This document shows positions 10,321 through 22,409 of a stretch of DNA of 64,000 nucleotides, piece after piece. Within the stretch, counting starts at the first letter, position 1. Each line of letters begins with the position of its first letter. The stretch is from Flaveria trinervia (taxonomy: Eukaryota > Streptophyta > Magnoliopsida > Asterales > Asteraceae): assembly GCA_025506515.1 (NCBI GenBank), contig JACCIX010000587.1, positions 1 through 64,000 of the forward strand, written 5' to 3'. Made by a program: the position numbers and the translations under genes. The notes beneath the pieces are model-generated. The model was given only the letters and a program-made list of their open reading frames with translations, had not been told where the DNA came from and made no database searches.

Positions 10321-11716
10321 TTAGACAATTGACTTCTGGTTGAGACACCAGCATTGATATGACCAATGATTTGAGACATGGGGTGTCTTCAGCTCTTGGT
10401 AAACTATAAGATCAGTGCAAGTATTTGTAGTTGGTTCAGTAGCAGCAGATGTTGATCCAGACTCTGGAAACAAAGTATGAGATGGCATATCAAATGATGT
10501 AGAGGAGTCAGAAATCTCAATAGCATTTATAGTGGATGGAGCTGCTGAAGCTACAGGAACATCAAGTTTAGTGAACACGGGAAGTTGGTCACTAAACTTG
10601 AAAAGGTGAGTACTGATATCATCATCATCTTTAGTACCACCAGGTGGAAGACATGCTGCAGAAGATGATTTATCCATAAGATCTGCAATAGCTGGAGGTT
10701 GATAAGGAACATATTGCAGTATGTCCAGATCAAACAACTCCACAGGGTTTTGTGGAATTTTATGCTTAGGAGATTCATTGAATTTCACATGCAAGGTTTC
10801 TTAACTAACTTTGTTCTGCAGTTGAAGACTCTATAAGCCTTGCATGTGAATGAATAACCTACAAAATACCCTGCATCCACCTTAGGATCAAATTTGTGGA
10901 GTTGATCCTTTGTGTTAAGAATGAAACAAGGACACCCAAAGGATTTGAAGAATGAAATTAGAGGACCCAAATGATGTAGAAGTTCATATGGAGTCTTCAT
11001 CAACCTCTGATTTACTAATACTCTATTCTGCATATAGCAAGCTGTGTTAACAGCTTCAGCCCCAATGGTCAATGGCAAACCAGAGTAAGTTAACATAAAC
11101 CTTGCAGCTTCAATTAGGGTCCTATTCTTTCTCTCCACTACTCCATTTTGTTCTGGAGTCCTTGGATGCTAAACTGCCTCTTGATTCTTTTTGATAGATA
11201 AAAATCATCATGTGTATGGTTTCTGAATTTAGTTCCATTATCACTTCTTATACACTTAACTGATAGGGAATACTGCTTCTCAACATGCAACATGAAGTTT
11301 ATAATCTTCTGAGCAACCTCATCCTTTGAATGCAAGAAGAAAGTCCATACAAATCTGGAATAATCATCCACAATTACGAGACAGTATTTCTTCTTTGCCA
11401 TGCTCATCACTCTCACAGGACCAAATAGATCCATATGCAGTAACTGCAAGCAGGCAGTGGACTTAGGTTCTTCAATAGGAGGGAATGAGTCTTTGTGTTG
11501 TTTTCCGTTTAAACAAGCAGTGCAGGTTTCATCACAATGGAACTCCTTTATTGGTAGACCTCTCACTAATCTATTGTAGATCAGCTGATTCATGTTTTTG
11601 AGATTAACATGACCCAGCCTTCTATGCCACAGTTTAGATTCCTGAGGAGAGGCTTTGGAGAACACGCAAGGATGACCCTTCAAATCAATCTTCTTTGACA
11701 AATCCAAGGCATACAC
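10321..11716 (-). pseudogene. Integrase and linker (family A pol), broken
   Basis: The segment begins with the GAG-pre-integrase/zinc region (LWHRRLGHVNLKNMN, then CTACLNGKQH, giving the HHCC ligands). The rve core follows with HMDLFGP, RSDNGTKF and MERKNRTL, so the D, D and E positions are present. A frameshift falls at 11138, at the QNKME/MERKN point. The C-terminal part includes the usual FVGYS segment and then a Ser/Thr-rich linker (10794-10321) to RT. Confidence 0.88.
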
Positions 11717-11719
11717 TCT

Positions 11720-12065
11720 TCCAATCCTATGGCCTTAAGGAGAGTATGTTCATCCAATACCTTGTCAATCAGCCTAGAACTTGGGAAGACAGAATCCTGC
11801 AGTTCTGGCTTGTGAAAAGTGTAACATGCCCTTTATCACACATCTGACTAACACTCAGTAGATTATACTTGAGATTCTCCACATGGTTAACATCATCAAA
11901 CCTGATTTGTCCATTAGACACATATCCTTTCCCGATGATGTAACCCATGGCATCATTACCCAATGAGACAAATCACTTCTTTCCTTGAGAGTAGTCATTA
12001 AGAAGAGAACTGCTCCCAGTCATATGCATAGATCCTCCACTGTCTACATACCAGATGCTTCTTTG
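11720..12065 (-). pseudogene. Aspartic protease region (family A pol)
   Basis: The minus strand encodes IWYVDSGGSMHMTG, with the catalytic DSG at 12034-12042. It continues through the glycine-rich GKGYV...IRFDDVNHVENLKYNLLSVSQMCDKG block typical of copia proteases. A stop and a frameshift separate the DSG part from the second part at 11963-11769. Confidence 0.85.
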
Positions 12066-12149
12066 GCATGCTGAAGAACCCTGCATACATCATAAAGAAC
12101 TAGTTAGGTTTTGAGACCTAAACCTTTTTGGTTTTGGGTCTGTTTTCAT

Positions 12150-14970
12150 CAACAGATTTAACCATAACTTGTTTCTTATGATTAACAGCTGATGAAGAAG
12201 GAGATGGTGCTAAAATGGATTCCTTGGATTTGGGCTTGGAATGCCTTTTTAGTGGTTTGATCACAGGTGCATCTAGTTGGTTAACTCTCCCCAACAAATG
12301 CTAAACCATCATAACAAGTTGTGTCTGATTTGTAGCTAAAGCTTTCAGCTCTTGTGACATATCAGTACTTATGTTTGATGAGTTCTTGTGACCCACCATT
12401 TCCTCCTTAAAATTCACAGACTTAGACTGATGTTTATCATGAGGAACACTATCAGCTGTTTTATGATAAACCCTATCCTTCTTTTTGGATTTGGTTGAAG
12501 GCTTAGGTTTATCACAATAGAATGACTGTGGTACAAACTTAGTCTCAAACTCATTTTTCATTTCATCCATCTGGATTTTAATGAGCTAATCTCTGTTGAG
12601 TTTGGAACCCTTTCTATACCAACATTCATCAGAAAGATGATTGAATTTACCACATATTTCACATGGCTTATTCTTCATCTTGGACTGATCAACTGCTGAT
12701 GTGGAAACTACGGAAGGTGTGCTCTTCAGTACTTTCCTCCTTTCAGTACTTTTGTTTAGTATTGAAGGATCTGTAACAACTGAAGACTTGTTCTTCAGCT
12801 GTTCTCTATCAGCAATTGTTAATCCTTTTATTTCAGCTAATTTGAAATGCTTTTTAGATGTTGTGACTTGCCCTTCAGTACTTGAGGTACTTTGAGGGAT
12901 AACATCTGAAGTACTCAGCTTCATGTGCTTATCAGTAGTTAACCAATCAGCCAATTGATTTGTTGAGGTATCAACACTGACTTCATCTTGTGATTTTGGG
13001 TGATCACTTGAGGATGATGCACATGATGATGTGGTTTGGAAATTACTTTCATCTTCATATTTTGCTTTTGGTTTTGGAGTAAAATCTATAGGTGGTTCAA
13101 TGTGGTTGTAACCAATTCCAAACTTCACATTCGAAGCAGATTGCTTGCTGAGCAGCATTTCAAATCCCTTGCAGGATGATACCCAGCGGTCACACTCAAC
13201 TTGGGTAACTACAAGTTTTTCTTTTAGATCTCTATGGTTCTCAAGAATGACCTCTAGCTTAGCCTTTTCATCATTTAATTGGAATTTAAGCTTATAAATC
13301 TCATCATCTTTATCCTTAAGGACAGACTCATATTCAGCTTTTCTTTTGAAAGGGTTTGCTCAAGCTCTAGATTTTGATTTATTAAAGCTACATTTGCCTC
13401 TCTAATAGAGATAAATACAGCTATGCAAGATTCAGAACATAGCTTGGCCTTAGCCTCAAAGGATACCTGGGTTACCTGTGATGAAGATGCATTGGAGCAT
13501 GAACTATCTGTAGATTCCAGGGCCATGAGAGCTAGATTCCCAAAAGGATGTTGACCAACACCAGCAAATAATTGCTCATTACCAGAGAGATCATCTGGTA
13601 AACTGCTCCAATCAACAATACTAGGGGTGAAGAAGCTGTGATGAGGTTGTGATTGAGATGATTGAGATGGTAGAGGCTTAGTAAGGCTTGAGGTTGTTGT
13701 GCAATAGGAACTTGAACTTGATTTGGCTGAGGCATATAATAGCAGGGATATGGATATGACATTGGACCCTGAGGGACAAAATATGCAGGAGATATGGGTT
13801 GTGAATGATGACCAGAACTGGCAGGATGTTGCCCTCTGTTTTGTGGACTATTTCTTGGAAAAGTCACAAAGGGTGCAGAGGAGTTAGATACAGATGATCT
13901 ACATTCTCTTGCAAAGTGTCCAAGCCTGTGGCATTTGTGACACCTCAACTTACTCTTGTCAAAACCAACTTTGGTTTTGCCAGAGAGTCCTGGAAATTTC
14001 CTACCAGTTCTCTTGTAGAACTTTTGAGATCTGATATTAATCAAGGCCATTTGGCTCAGAATATCCATCTCTTCTATGTCATCATCGGCAATACCCTTTA
14101 AATCATCCATAATGAAGCACAAATTGTCACTATTATAGCCTGACTGACTGTCAACACTAACAAATACATGATCTGAACCGTTTGATGAGAAATCTATATG
14201 CTCATCATAATTTCTTTCTGATGCAGCATATTCTGACTCATGACCAACCAAGGCAGTGTTCCTTGGTACAAAGTCATCAGTGAGCTTTCCTGATGATGTC
14301 AGTTTCCTTTTCTGCTCTATCTCTCTTTCAAATGTAAGTAGTTTTCCATGGAGTTGGGTGAGAGATAGACTATCCAGATTTGCACTAGAGCGTAGGACAA
14401 TGGTATATATGTCCCATCTCTCAGGCAGTGATCTGAGAAATCTGTTGTTCATCTGACTATTTGCATATTCATGTTTGACCATTTTCAGCTCAGAGATCAA
14501 ACAAGAAAAATGCTCAAACTGTTAAGTCAGTGACTCACCCTTCCTATGAGAGAATGTCTCATATTGTGGGCAAGGATTTCTCTATTATTTGCTAAGACCT
14601 CATATATTCCACCAAATTGTTCCTTCAATGCATTCCAGAGGTCATGAGCAGTTTCATGATGCATAAGCCCAGAATAGATTTCATTCGGCAGTGCCATGGC
14701 CAGAATTCCATGCGCTTTAGCATCAATCTCAAACAGTTTTCGATCCTCATCTGAGTATTGTTCCTTCTTCTTCGGAACCATTTGGTTGGTTTCCGGATTG
14801 TTCACCATAGGCTTGTATGGACCATGTACCATAGATGTCCAACAACCTGAACTGTTAACAGACAGGTGATGAAGCATTCTTCATTGCCATATGTTATACT
14901 CAGTTCTAACCAGCATCGTAGGCTTGGTTGAGGAACCGGTATTGTGAGGGTCATTAGAAGGAGTAGTCAT
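12150..14970 (-). pseudogene. gag (family A, 12 kb element), broken
   Basis: The ATG is at 14970 (MTTPSNDPHNTG). A stop replaces Arg in the IWQ-R segment near 14880. Frame changes fall near 14525, 13680 and 13330. The UBN2-like Gag core includes DLWNALKEQFGG and LRSLPERWD. The first CCHC knuckle (CHKCHRLGHFAREC) is near 13930 and a second one (CEICGKFNHLSDEC) near 12640. The region after the first knuckle is long and polar. It is close to the plus-strand gag at 471-3162. Confidence 0.88.
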
Positions 14971-15186
14971 TCTCAGATTCAACCAAATTCAATTAAGTTT
15001 TAACTGATTTAGTGCAAAACACAACAAACTCAATATGAACCAAGAGAAAACTCAAAGCAGGTAAACGAAAACAGCAGAAATTCAATGATCTATAACCAAT
15101 TCTTGCAAATATGCTAATTCAATCAAACTTAGATATCGAATAGCAATTTTAATGATCAATTGTTAAATCGATCAATGATTAACCTT

Positions 15187-15198
15187 GCTCTGATACCA
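15187..15198 (-). other. Primer-binding site (tRNA-iMet type), family A 12 kb element
   Basis: The minus strand reads TGGTATCAGAGC two bases inside the 5' LTR. Confidence 0.92.
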
Positions 15199-15200
15199 TT

Positions 15201-16002
15201 TGTTAGGATCAGTGATCTAAGTTTGATTAATTAGAGAGTATTGCAGCGAATTCAAACAATGAATTAGACAATTCGCAAGAACACAATTGATATTCGATGC
15301 AAAAGTAAACGGTTATAGAGACTGAATTCTGCAAAAGGAATATTTCATTCAATGCTTTCGTGGTGGCTGAATGTCACACTTTACAATTAGGTCAACATTC
15401 CTTATATAGGATATGTGACGTCTGCTGTTATCACTTGATAGTGACATCTAACAGAATTATTCAAACTACTGAAACTATGCAAACTACTGAGAATGTTCTT
15501 AACTACTGATTACATCTCAGAGAATGCTTCAGTACAAAAACATAAAACTACTGAAACTAAACTACTGAAACTATAACTACTGAAACTATAAATTACAAGT
15601 ACTGAAAGGAAACCATCACAACAACTGAAGTTGATAACTTCAGCTGTTGTGACAACTACTGATTACTTTGGTCTTCAGTCTTTGTCTTCAGTCTTTGTTC
15701 TTCAGACTTTGTTTTTCAGACTTTTACTTTTAGACTTTGTCTTCAGCTGATAGCTTCAGACTTTGTCTTGAGTACTTTACTTTCAGACTTTGTCTTCAGT
15801 ACTTTAGTTTCAGACTTTGTCTTCAGCTTATAGCTTCAGACTTTGTCTTTAGCAGTAGTCTTCAGTTCTTGTCTTCAGACCTTGTCTTCAGACCTTGTAA
15901 TCAGCTGATGTCTTCAGCTGTTGTGATCTTCTTCAGCAGTTGTAATGTCTGTGGGGCTTAGAGGTTTTTCTGATCAGGCTCATTGGTTCTTTTGGTCCAA
16001 CA
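15201..16002 (-). repeat. Family A 5' LTR (802 bp)
   Basis: It runs TGTTGGACC to CCTAACA on the minus strand. The TATA box is at about 15400-15411. U3 carries the CTGAAGACAAAGT-type array and AACTACTGA words (about 15450-15960). At its outer end (16003) it abuts element B integrase. Confidence 0.93.
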
Positions 16003-16014
16003 AAAAATCCCTTC

Positions 16015-16800
16015 ATCAACCTACTCACTAAATTTCCCTTCCTGAGTTTTCTTCAGTAGGGTGCATGGAGCACCAAATGGCTCGAGATACTCTAAGTTAG
16101 GTTTACGTTGTTGAGGTAACTTGTAGCACGTTTTTCCATGGCGTTTCACAACAAAAACTCGATTAAACGTGTAACATGCATTTGCGATTGCTTCATTCCA
16201 GAATTGAATAGGCAGTTTCAAGTCTGCCAACATAGTACGTGTCGTCTCTATCAAGTTGCGATTCTTCCGTTTAGCAACCCCGTTCATCTGAGGAGTGTAG
16301 GCAAAGGTGAACTGATGCACAATTCCTTTTCCTTGCAATATGCTTCATCCACTGATTCTTAAACTCGGTTCCGTTGTCTTAGCGTACCTGTCATACCTTC
16401 AAATTGTAAAGGGATTCGAGTGTCGTTACTAATTCCTTGAAGGATTCAAATGTTTCTGATTTGGATTTCAGAAACATTACCCAAGAAAATCTTGAGTAGT
16501 CATTAGTAACTACATTGCAATACAAGTCGCCTGTAATGCTCTTGTACTGACTGGACCAAACAGATCCATATGAAGGAGCTCAAGAGGAAGTTCTATAGAA
16601 TGGACTTTCTTTTTCTTATGAGACTTCTTCGTCTGTTTGCCCTTTTTGTATGCAACACAAAAATCTGGGAGTTGGAAGTTTTTGACATTTACTTCTCCCA
16701 CTAGATCATTCTGGACCAAGTGATTCATCTTCCTCGGATTTATGTGTTCCATTCTCCTATGCCAGGAGATTGAGTCCTTCTCAGTAGCTTTGGACAAGAA
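16015..16800 (-). pseudogene. Integrase (element B), truncated by element A insertion
   Basis: It starts with SWHRRMEHINPRKMNHLV (the usual LGH is MEH here), then FCVAYKKGKQTKK, where a zinc-ligand Cys of CxxC reads Tyr/Lys. HMDLFGPVSTRAL holds the first catalytic Asp, followed by a frame change. The C-terminal core GVAKRKNRNLIETTRTML follows; the catalytic Glu of the family's AERKNRT motif reads Lys. It ends at the family A LTR. Confidence 0.85.
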
Positions 16801-16803
16801 GCA

Positions 16804-17215
16804 TTAAACTTCATGATCTATTATGGAGGCCTTTGAGAGATCCAAAACATAAAGATCATTATATCTTGAAGCTGACATTAAGATTTGGTCCTCTGGAATC
16901 ACATAGTCCTTCTTTAGAACATAGCACTTCTTGTTGTCAAAGACTACCTTGAATCCTTTATCCCAAATTTGAGAAACCAAACGCAAGTTATTTTGTAGTT
17001 GTTGGACGTAGTTTACCTTGTCAAACTTAACCTTTTCATTTCCCACTTACCCTTAGGGTGTGATGTACCCGCCTTAGTTTCCAGCAAATGAAACATGCCC
17101 TCTTCTGATTTGTCTGACGTTTGATAGGAGAGCTCTGTTTCCTGTCATGTGTCTGGATGCTCCGCTATCTACAATCCATGTGTTACTCTCAGCTCTATAG
17201 CAAACACCCTGCACA
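16804..17215 (-). pseudogene. Aspartic protease region (element B)
   Basis: TWIVDSGASRHMTGNRALL carries the catalytic DSG at 17161-17169. The later block KVNYVQQLQNNLRLVSQIWDKG (17046-16804) is the usual copia protease C-terminal part. A stop separates the two. Confidence 0.85.
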
Positions 17216-19985
17216 TTCAATGAAAACATTAGTTCATGTTAGGAACCCAAGCCTTCACTGGCGTGGGTTTCCCTGATGCATCACACATCATAAACTCAAC
17301 CCATTGATCATTTGAGGTTGAGGGACGCTCAGATTGATGTTTGTTCTCATTTTCAGATGCTGAGGTGGATTTTTTTTCCATAGACCAGCTTTGTGTAAGG
17401 CCTGTTTGCGATAGACAGACGACAGGCTGATGGATTGAACTTTTGGTTCACTAGCCCTTTTTGGAAGCGTCACTGAGTTCCTCTTAAAAAGATCTAGGTG
17501 TGGATACTAGAAGTTCTACTTTCCTCCTTGGTGTCTGATAATAAGGACACTGAGACGCTATGTGACCATACTCTCCACAATTATAGCAGGATCTGCTTTC
17601 AACTTTACGGTTTATATGTTTTGGTGGAGATGTAAAAGTCACACAGTTGACCTTATTATGTTTAAATTGAGGCGCTTCTTTATTAGATGTATGACTTGGG
17701 TTTACAAACTTAATTGCTTTACCTGGTTTTACATCTTTTATCTCTTCTTTACCTGGACTTTGACATGACGTTCATGATTGATTGGGTTTTCTAGTCCGTT
17801 TGGGTTCTGGTTTGACTTGGTTTTCCCAGACTTCAAATTAACCTTTTCAAATTCAGTTTCCAGGTTAACACAAGGCATCTTCCCTTTTGCCTTTGAAGTG
17901 GCCTCCTTTTGTTTAGAGTCAGATTTATTTGATTTACTTACAGAATCTGGATCACTAACAAGAGGAGTGGACACCACATGATCCTTGATGGGGTTATTGT
18001 TAATCGGTTTACTTTTGGTGTTCATCAAGGTCTCAGGTGGTGGTGGAACCACTTTGTATCCCAGCCCCTCCCCATTATTTCTTTCTCTCACTAAGTGTTG
18101 GACAATGTTTGATGAGCTTGTCCAACTATGCAATTTCTGTTTTAAGAGTTGACTTCTACTTCTAAAGCAGCCTTTTGCTTCTTAGTGTCCTGTAGGGAGT
18201 TCAGATAGTACCTAATGTCATTTGCTTGGTTAAAGGCGACTACCTCTGTTTCCCTAAGTTGTTTATTCAATAGGTCTATCTTCTCCTTATAACTGTGCTC
18301 GTTTTGTTTTAACATTCTATTTGCCTCAGTGCATAGTTCTAGGTCCTTTACTAAGTTGTCATTATGATCTAATAACCTAGCAAATTTAAAATATATACTT
18401 TCTCTAAATTTATTACAATATAAACAAGCATGATTATTAAATAACTGGTCAGTAGTACTTACCTGAGATGTTAAGATGTATCAGCCATGAGTACAGAATC
18501 TATTGTCTGGTTCTGGTGATTCTGATGTTGATGCAGACTTTCCTTCTTCAGGAAAGTGGTTGACCACAGGTCCTGTGTCTTCAGAATTTGACATTGCGAG
18601 CTCTACTACTATGTCTCCCTCACTAGCTGAATCGTCATCAATGTCCTCCAAATTAGCTATGTTGGACTATCCTGGTGACACGAACCGAAAGCTCCATTCC
18701 TGTCCTTTGTCCTCATTAGCAGTCAAGGCTTTGGGGTCCTTACTGGATGAGGTAGAACTGCTAGATGTGGCTTTGTCCTGACAACTGAATGACGAGAAAG
18801 GATTACCGTTCCCTGTTTTCTTTGGCTTTACACACTCCCGCTTGAAGTGTCCCTTCTCACCGCAGCTGAAACAAGTAACCTTTGACTTGTCGAAGCCAAA
18901 GGTTGTGTCTTTGGTCACAACAAGTTCTGTCCGGTCTTTTGGACAAACTTTTTGGCTCGTCGGATAGCACTTGCCAAAGCCCATATTATGTCCAGACGTT
19001 CCAACTCCATCTCTTCCACCTGTTCAAAATCTTCATCTGCTAGGTGACAATTTCCTATCTTTCCAGCAACTAGTCCATCATAGGAGTGGACTACAGCAGC
19101 TAAGAGGTCCATGTGTTCCTTGGCCACGTTAGCAGTCACATTCCCGAAGTTGTCAGTCTTCAGTTTTGTTGCATTGGCTTCAGGTATCATATACTGGGTG
19201 CTAGACGACCCTGATGTTTCAGACCCTGAAATTGATGGTTGTGCTAGAATTACTACACTTGAGACGAAGGCAGTTTGCAGTGGTGCTCCAGATGTCTTGA
19301 CAGGAGGAGTTGCATTGTAGAGTGTAGGATTCTGATCGTAGTTGGCCTTTTGGGCTCTGTACTTCATCCTTAGCTCCTCTTCCCTTAATGTAAGAATGAA
19401 GTCATTTATGTCTAACTTCGAGAGCATCCCATTTTGTCTGAGGTTTGAAACAAAGGAAACCCATTTCTCCGGTAGACCATCTGCAAAATTGGATACCTCC
19501 TCCATCGACGTAGTTACACCATGAGTGTACATCTCACTCATCAAGTGGTAGAATTTGTCGATCACATCATCAAGACCTTCCTTTCCCATTGGAGAGAAGT
19601 TATCAAACTCCTTCTTCAAGGATTTGGCCTTAATGGCCTTGAGTGAGGCATTTCCATCATACCTCTTCTCCAACGCATCCCATAGTTTCTTTGCTTGAGT
19701 ATACTCTGAATACTAATGGAAGATATCCTTCAGAATAGACTGAGTGAGCAAAGCGTATACTTTCTTCTCAGCGTTGTATTTGACTTTCTGAGCATCGGAC
19801 ATTCCACTTAGAGTAAGATTAACTCCATCTGCTCCTACGGGCATGCTGTATCCCGACTCTATTGTCTCCCACAGATTTGTATCTACTCCATTTAAGTATA
19901 TTTCAAAACGTTGCTTCCATTGTGGTAGTCGTCTAACGTTATAAGCTTCAGGGATTTATTGTGTATTCCCACTTCATTCTCCAAC
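17216..19985 (-). pseudogene. gag (element B), broken
   Basis: The N-terminal frame near 19930 reads LPQWKQRFEIYLNG. An in-frame TAG lies near 19712 (FH-stop-YSEY). The UBN2-like core follows (LWDALEKRYDGNASLKAIKAK, DGLPEKWVSFVSNLR). The first knuckle, CFSCGEKGHFKREC, is near 18850, and a second, CYNCGEYGHIASQC, near 17580. The part between the knuckles is Lys/Ser-rich. This gag is clearly different from A, C, D and F. Confidence 0.85.
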
Positions 19986-19989
19986 AACA

Positions 19990-20554
19990 GTAGATTCTAG
20001 ATACGAGTATCTCTACTAGCTGTGTATGCTAAAAATGGTCCTCCATTTCACTTAACATTACTATTTAACAAACTGCTGATGTATTCAAATGAAGGTATGC
20101 GATTGGACTTATTTGAGTGATTGAACAAATGCGGATGGTTCAATTGTGCGACTGAACAACTGCGGATGGTACAATCGTGCGACTGAACAAATGCGAATGA
20201 ATCAGTCGGTCGAATGAACTAATGCGGTTGAACAGTCCGAATGAGGTTCTCAATCGTACGAGTGAGCGTACGAATGAGTCCAATCATGCGGTTGGAGAAT
20301 GTGAATGAACTCAGTCATGCGATTGAGCCAATCGTGCGACTGAACTTGCTGAAGTTTGATAATTCATAGGTTAAACATGTTTTGGCGGTAAAAACTCGAA
20401 TTTTATCAAACCCTAATCGCCGTATGCCGGAAAAACTAAACTTTTAGGTCAGGAAACGTCTAAGACTCCGTTAGACACAAAAAGATTGCGTTTTGATGAA
20501 GAAACACAACTTTTGTATCAAAACTATTGAATCAACACGTAATCAAGAGCCAAG
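19990..20554 (-). other. Leader of element B with short repeated motif
   Basis: This is non-coding. About 20100-20350 repeats words such as TGCGACTGAAC, AATGCGGATG and GTGCGATTGAG, close to the words in U3 of the adjoining LTR. The rest shows nothing I recognise. Confidence 0.55.
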
Positions 20555-20566
20555 GCTCTCATACCA
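20555..20566 (-). other. Primer-binding site, element B
   Basis: The minus strand reads TGGTATGAGAGC, one mismatch from the initiator-tRNA-Met type, two bases inside the LTR. Confidence 0.85.
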
Positions 20567-20568
20567 CT

Positions 20569-21308
20569 TGTTGGGATCCGGTATTTGAACAAAACACCAA
20601 CTGATTAACATGTTAAACCAAACCAAATAGTGCGGAATCCTATTTGATTGGTGATCCAATCAGTGAGAACGCCGTAGACACAATAATGAATTTAATCTAA
20701 CGTCAAGAATCGATTAGGAATCGACCTATAGCGTTCTATGAACTTGGAGTACGAACTTAGAGGCTTCTGAATGGCTAGGGTACGTCTGGAGTCAAAGTAT
20801 GTACAATGCTTTCGTTTTTCCATGAAATAGGTGGTATTTATAGGTTAGGGTTGCTCATTCGGGCGACTGAAGCATGAGCTTGGTTCATTCGTGCAATTGA
20901 GCCATGCGGTTGATCCATTCGCATGACTGAATGTTCAGTCATGCGACTGAGTCAGACGCATAAAGCTGTTCAGGCGTATGGACTATTTAGGCGCATGGAC
21001 ACTCAGTCAAATGGCCATTCGGACGCATGACCACTATTTGGGCGCATGGTCCAGTCGGACACATGAGAACTTCACTTAACCAAGTTTGAATGTATTCATC
21101 ATTATAACCTTATGCATATCAATTCAAACAATCATAAACCTATAAAATCTAGTCAATATGCATTACAAAACTCATTAATGAAATATTGAACTCTATAAAT
21201 CACAACCAAACATTATCATTTCATTAAGTACCCAATATTACATAAGTGCAAGACATTTAACACATAATACATTGAGATCAGGATCTAGGTACATAAGTGT
21301 ATCAACAT
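20569..21308 (-). repeat. LTR shared by element B and element E (740 bp)
   Basis: It runs TGTTGATACAC to GGATCCCAACA on the minus strand. The TATA box TATAAATA is at 20835-20842. U3 just upstream (20865-21065) repeats CGCATGG/GACGCATGACC words. A PBS lies on its inner side and a polypurine tract plus additional ORF on its outer side, so it serves two internal regions. Confidence 0.78.
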
Positions 21309-21328
21309 TATTTCTCTTTCCTCTTTCA
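21309..21328 (-). other. Polypurine tract, element E
   Basis: The minus strand is GAAAGAGGAAAGAGAAATAA directly before the LTR's TGTTG. It is an A/G run of a different type from the TTAGGGGGAGT tracts of the other families. Confidence 0.6.
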
Positions 21329-21350
21329 ATATTGAAAATGAATCATTAAT

Positions 21351-21895
21351 TATCCACTAGCCATGTTTAACCTTCTGTTTGTGACTAAAGCAATGATAGG
21401 AGAAGCGATGTCCACTGGGAATGAATCCCAACCAGCACTTCTTTTGGACATGCAATGTTGAAATATATAACACAACACTTTCCAGTGTTTATATACTCTA
21501 GCTCAGAAGAATTGTTTCTTTGGAAAATGACTAGGATGACCCATTTGTAGAAATACATCTCTACATTCATTGAAAGTATACTCAGATAAGTCTTCTGGGT
21601 CATTTTCTCCAAGTTTAAAAGCGGTTCTAATTGCTTGTTAAGAAACTTCAAGCATTCTATCAGATGTAATGAAAGCTCTTAAAACTTTATTCGCTTCTTC
21701 ATATCTTTCTATTTATGCAGTTCTCCAAAATCTTTTGATCAATTTTGCATTTATCAAAGGTCTGGCACACATTGCATAGACATATTTTGATCTTAGCAGA
21801 AATCGAATAATCTCTTCATAACCAGTAGCTTCTATGTTTTCCTCATCTAAGAATGCAACAACATTATGTTTAGGCTCAAACTTCAAAGCTGCCAT
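21351..21895 (-). pseudogene. Additional ORF, short form (element E)
   Basis: The ATG at 21895 starts MAALKFEPKHNVVAFLDEEN, continuing to RFW near residue 58; the frame then breaks at about 21713. The middle module is readable to a TAA at 21351 (WKVLCYIFQHCMSKRSAGW, then TNRRLNMASG). It aligns with the family D aORF (FLIHMFQHCLSKRKTGW, TNRRFNMS). The protein ends only 23 bp before the polypurine tract, without the charged linker or C-terminal module. The ATG directly follows a splice-acceptor-like TTTGCAG. Confidence 0.72.
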
Positions 21896-22409
21896 CTGCA
21901 AATATATAGAAAAAGAATATTAGAACATTAAAATTTACTTATGAATTTGCATTTTGTAATATTGAATTCAATTTTGACTTATGATTTTGACTTTTTACTT
22001 ATGAATTTAATTTGTGAACTCTGAAATTATACTCAATTTTTATCTAGCATTTTTATCAATCAATTATTTGAATTCTGATTCATCTACTTTTTATTTAGAA
22101 AATATATATTTTTATTTATTTTTCAAAGATTTAATTTGACTCTTCATCTTCTTCTTCTTCCTTCGAAGAACCCGATTGTTCTAACTATCATCAACATCAT
22201 TCACGATTTCCGTTGAAGAACAAAATATCAAATTGCTCAAAATTTGATACATATCAATAATCCAAAATCAATTTTAGATATGATTAAGATTTGATTAGTT
22301 AAACTTTAAATGTTAATCATATAGTGTTCGAACGCCCAAATAACTTTCAAACGACTATGCCAATCGACAAGTTTTAACCAAAATCTACTGATTTGAATCA
22401 CAAACTTAC
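21896..22409 (-). other. Candidate 5'UTR intron of element E additional ORF
   Basis: The minus-strand donor ACGTAAGT is at about 22403-22410. The acceptor CTATATATTTGCAG ends at 21896, and the next three bases are the ATG. The interval is AT-rich and non-coding. Predicted from splice consensus only. Confidence 0.45.

Larger units (their letters stand above)
3828..16002 (-). mobile_element. Complete Ty1/copia element, family A (12.2 kb, with extra 3' ORF)
   Basis: In minus-strand order it has 5' LTR 15201-16002, PBS, gag, protease, integrase, RT, RNase H, a motif-rich spacer, an additional ORF (8141 to 4806), a polypurine tract and 3' LTR 3828-4600. All protein domains are present but broken by stops and frameshifts. 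It interrupts the integrase gene of element B at 16002. No target-site duplication can be tested, because the 3' LTR continues into another family A fragment instead of target DNA. Confidence 0.9.
16003..20568 (-). mobile_element. Ty1/copia element B, 5' half (leader, gag, PR, IN)
   Basis: In minus-strand order it has LTR 20569-21308 (shared), PBS 20555-20566, leader, gag, protease and integrase, which is cut at 16003 by the family A element. RT, RNase H and 3' parts are not in the window on this side. Frames are broken throughout. Confidence 0.85.

Noticed and set aside
21385..21651. 88-codon minus-strand ORF (MKFLNKQLEPLL)
   Set aside because: Wrong frame: the frame with homology to other additional ORFs overlaps it and ends at 21351.
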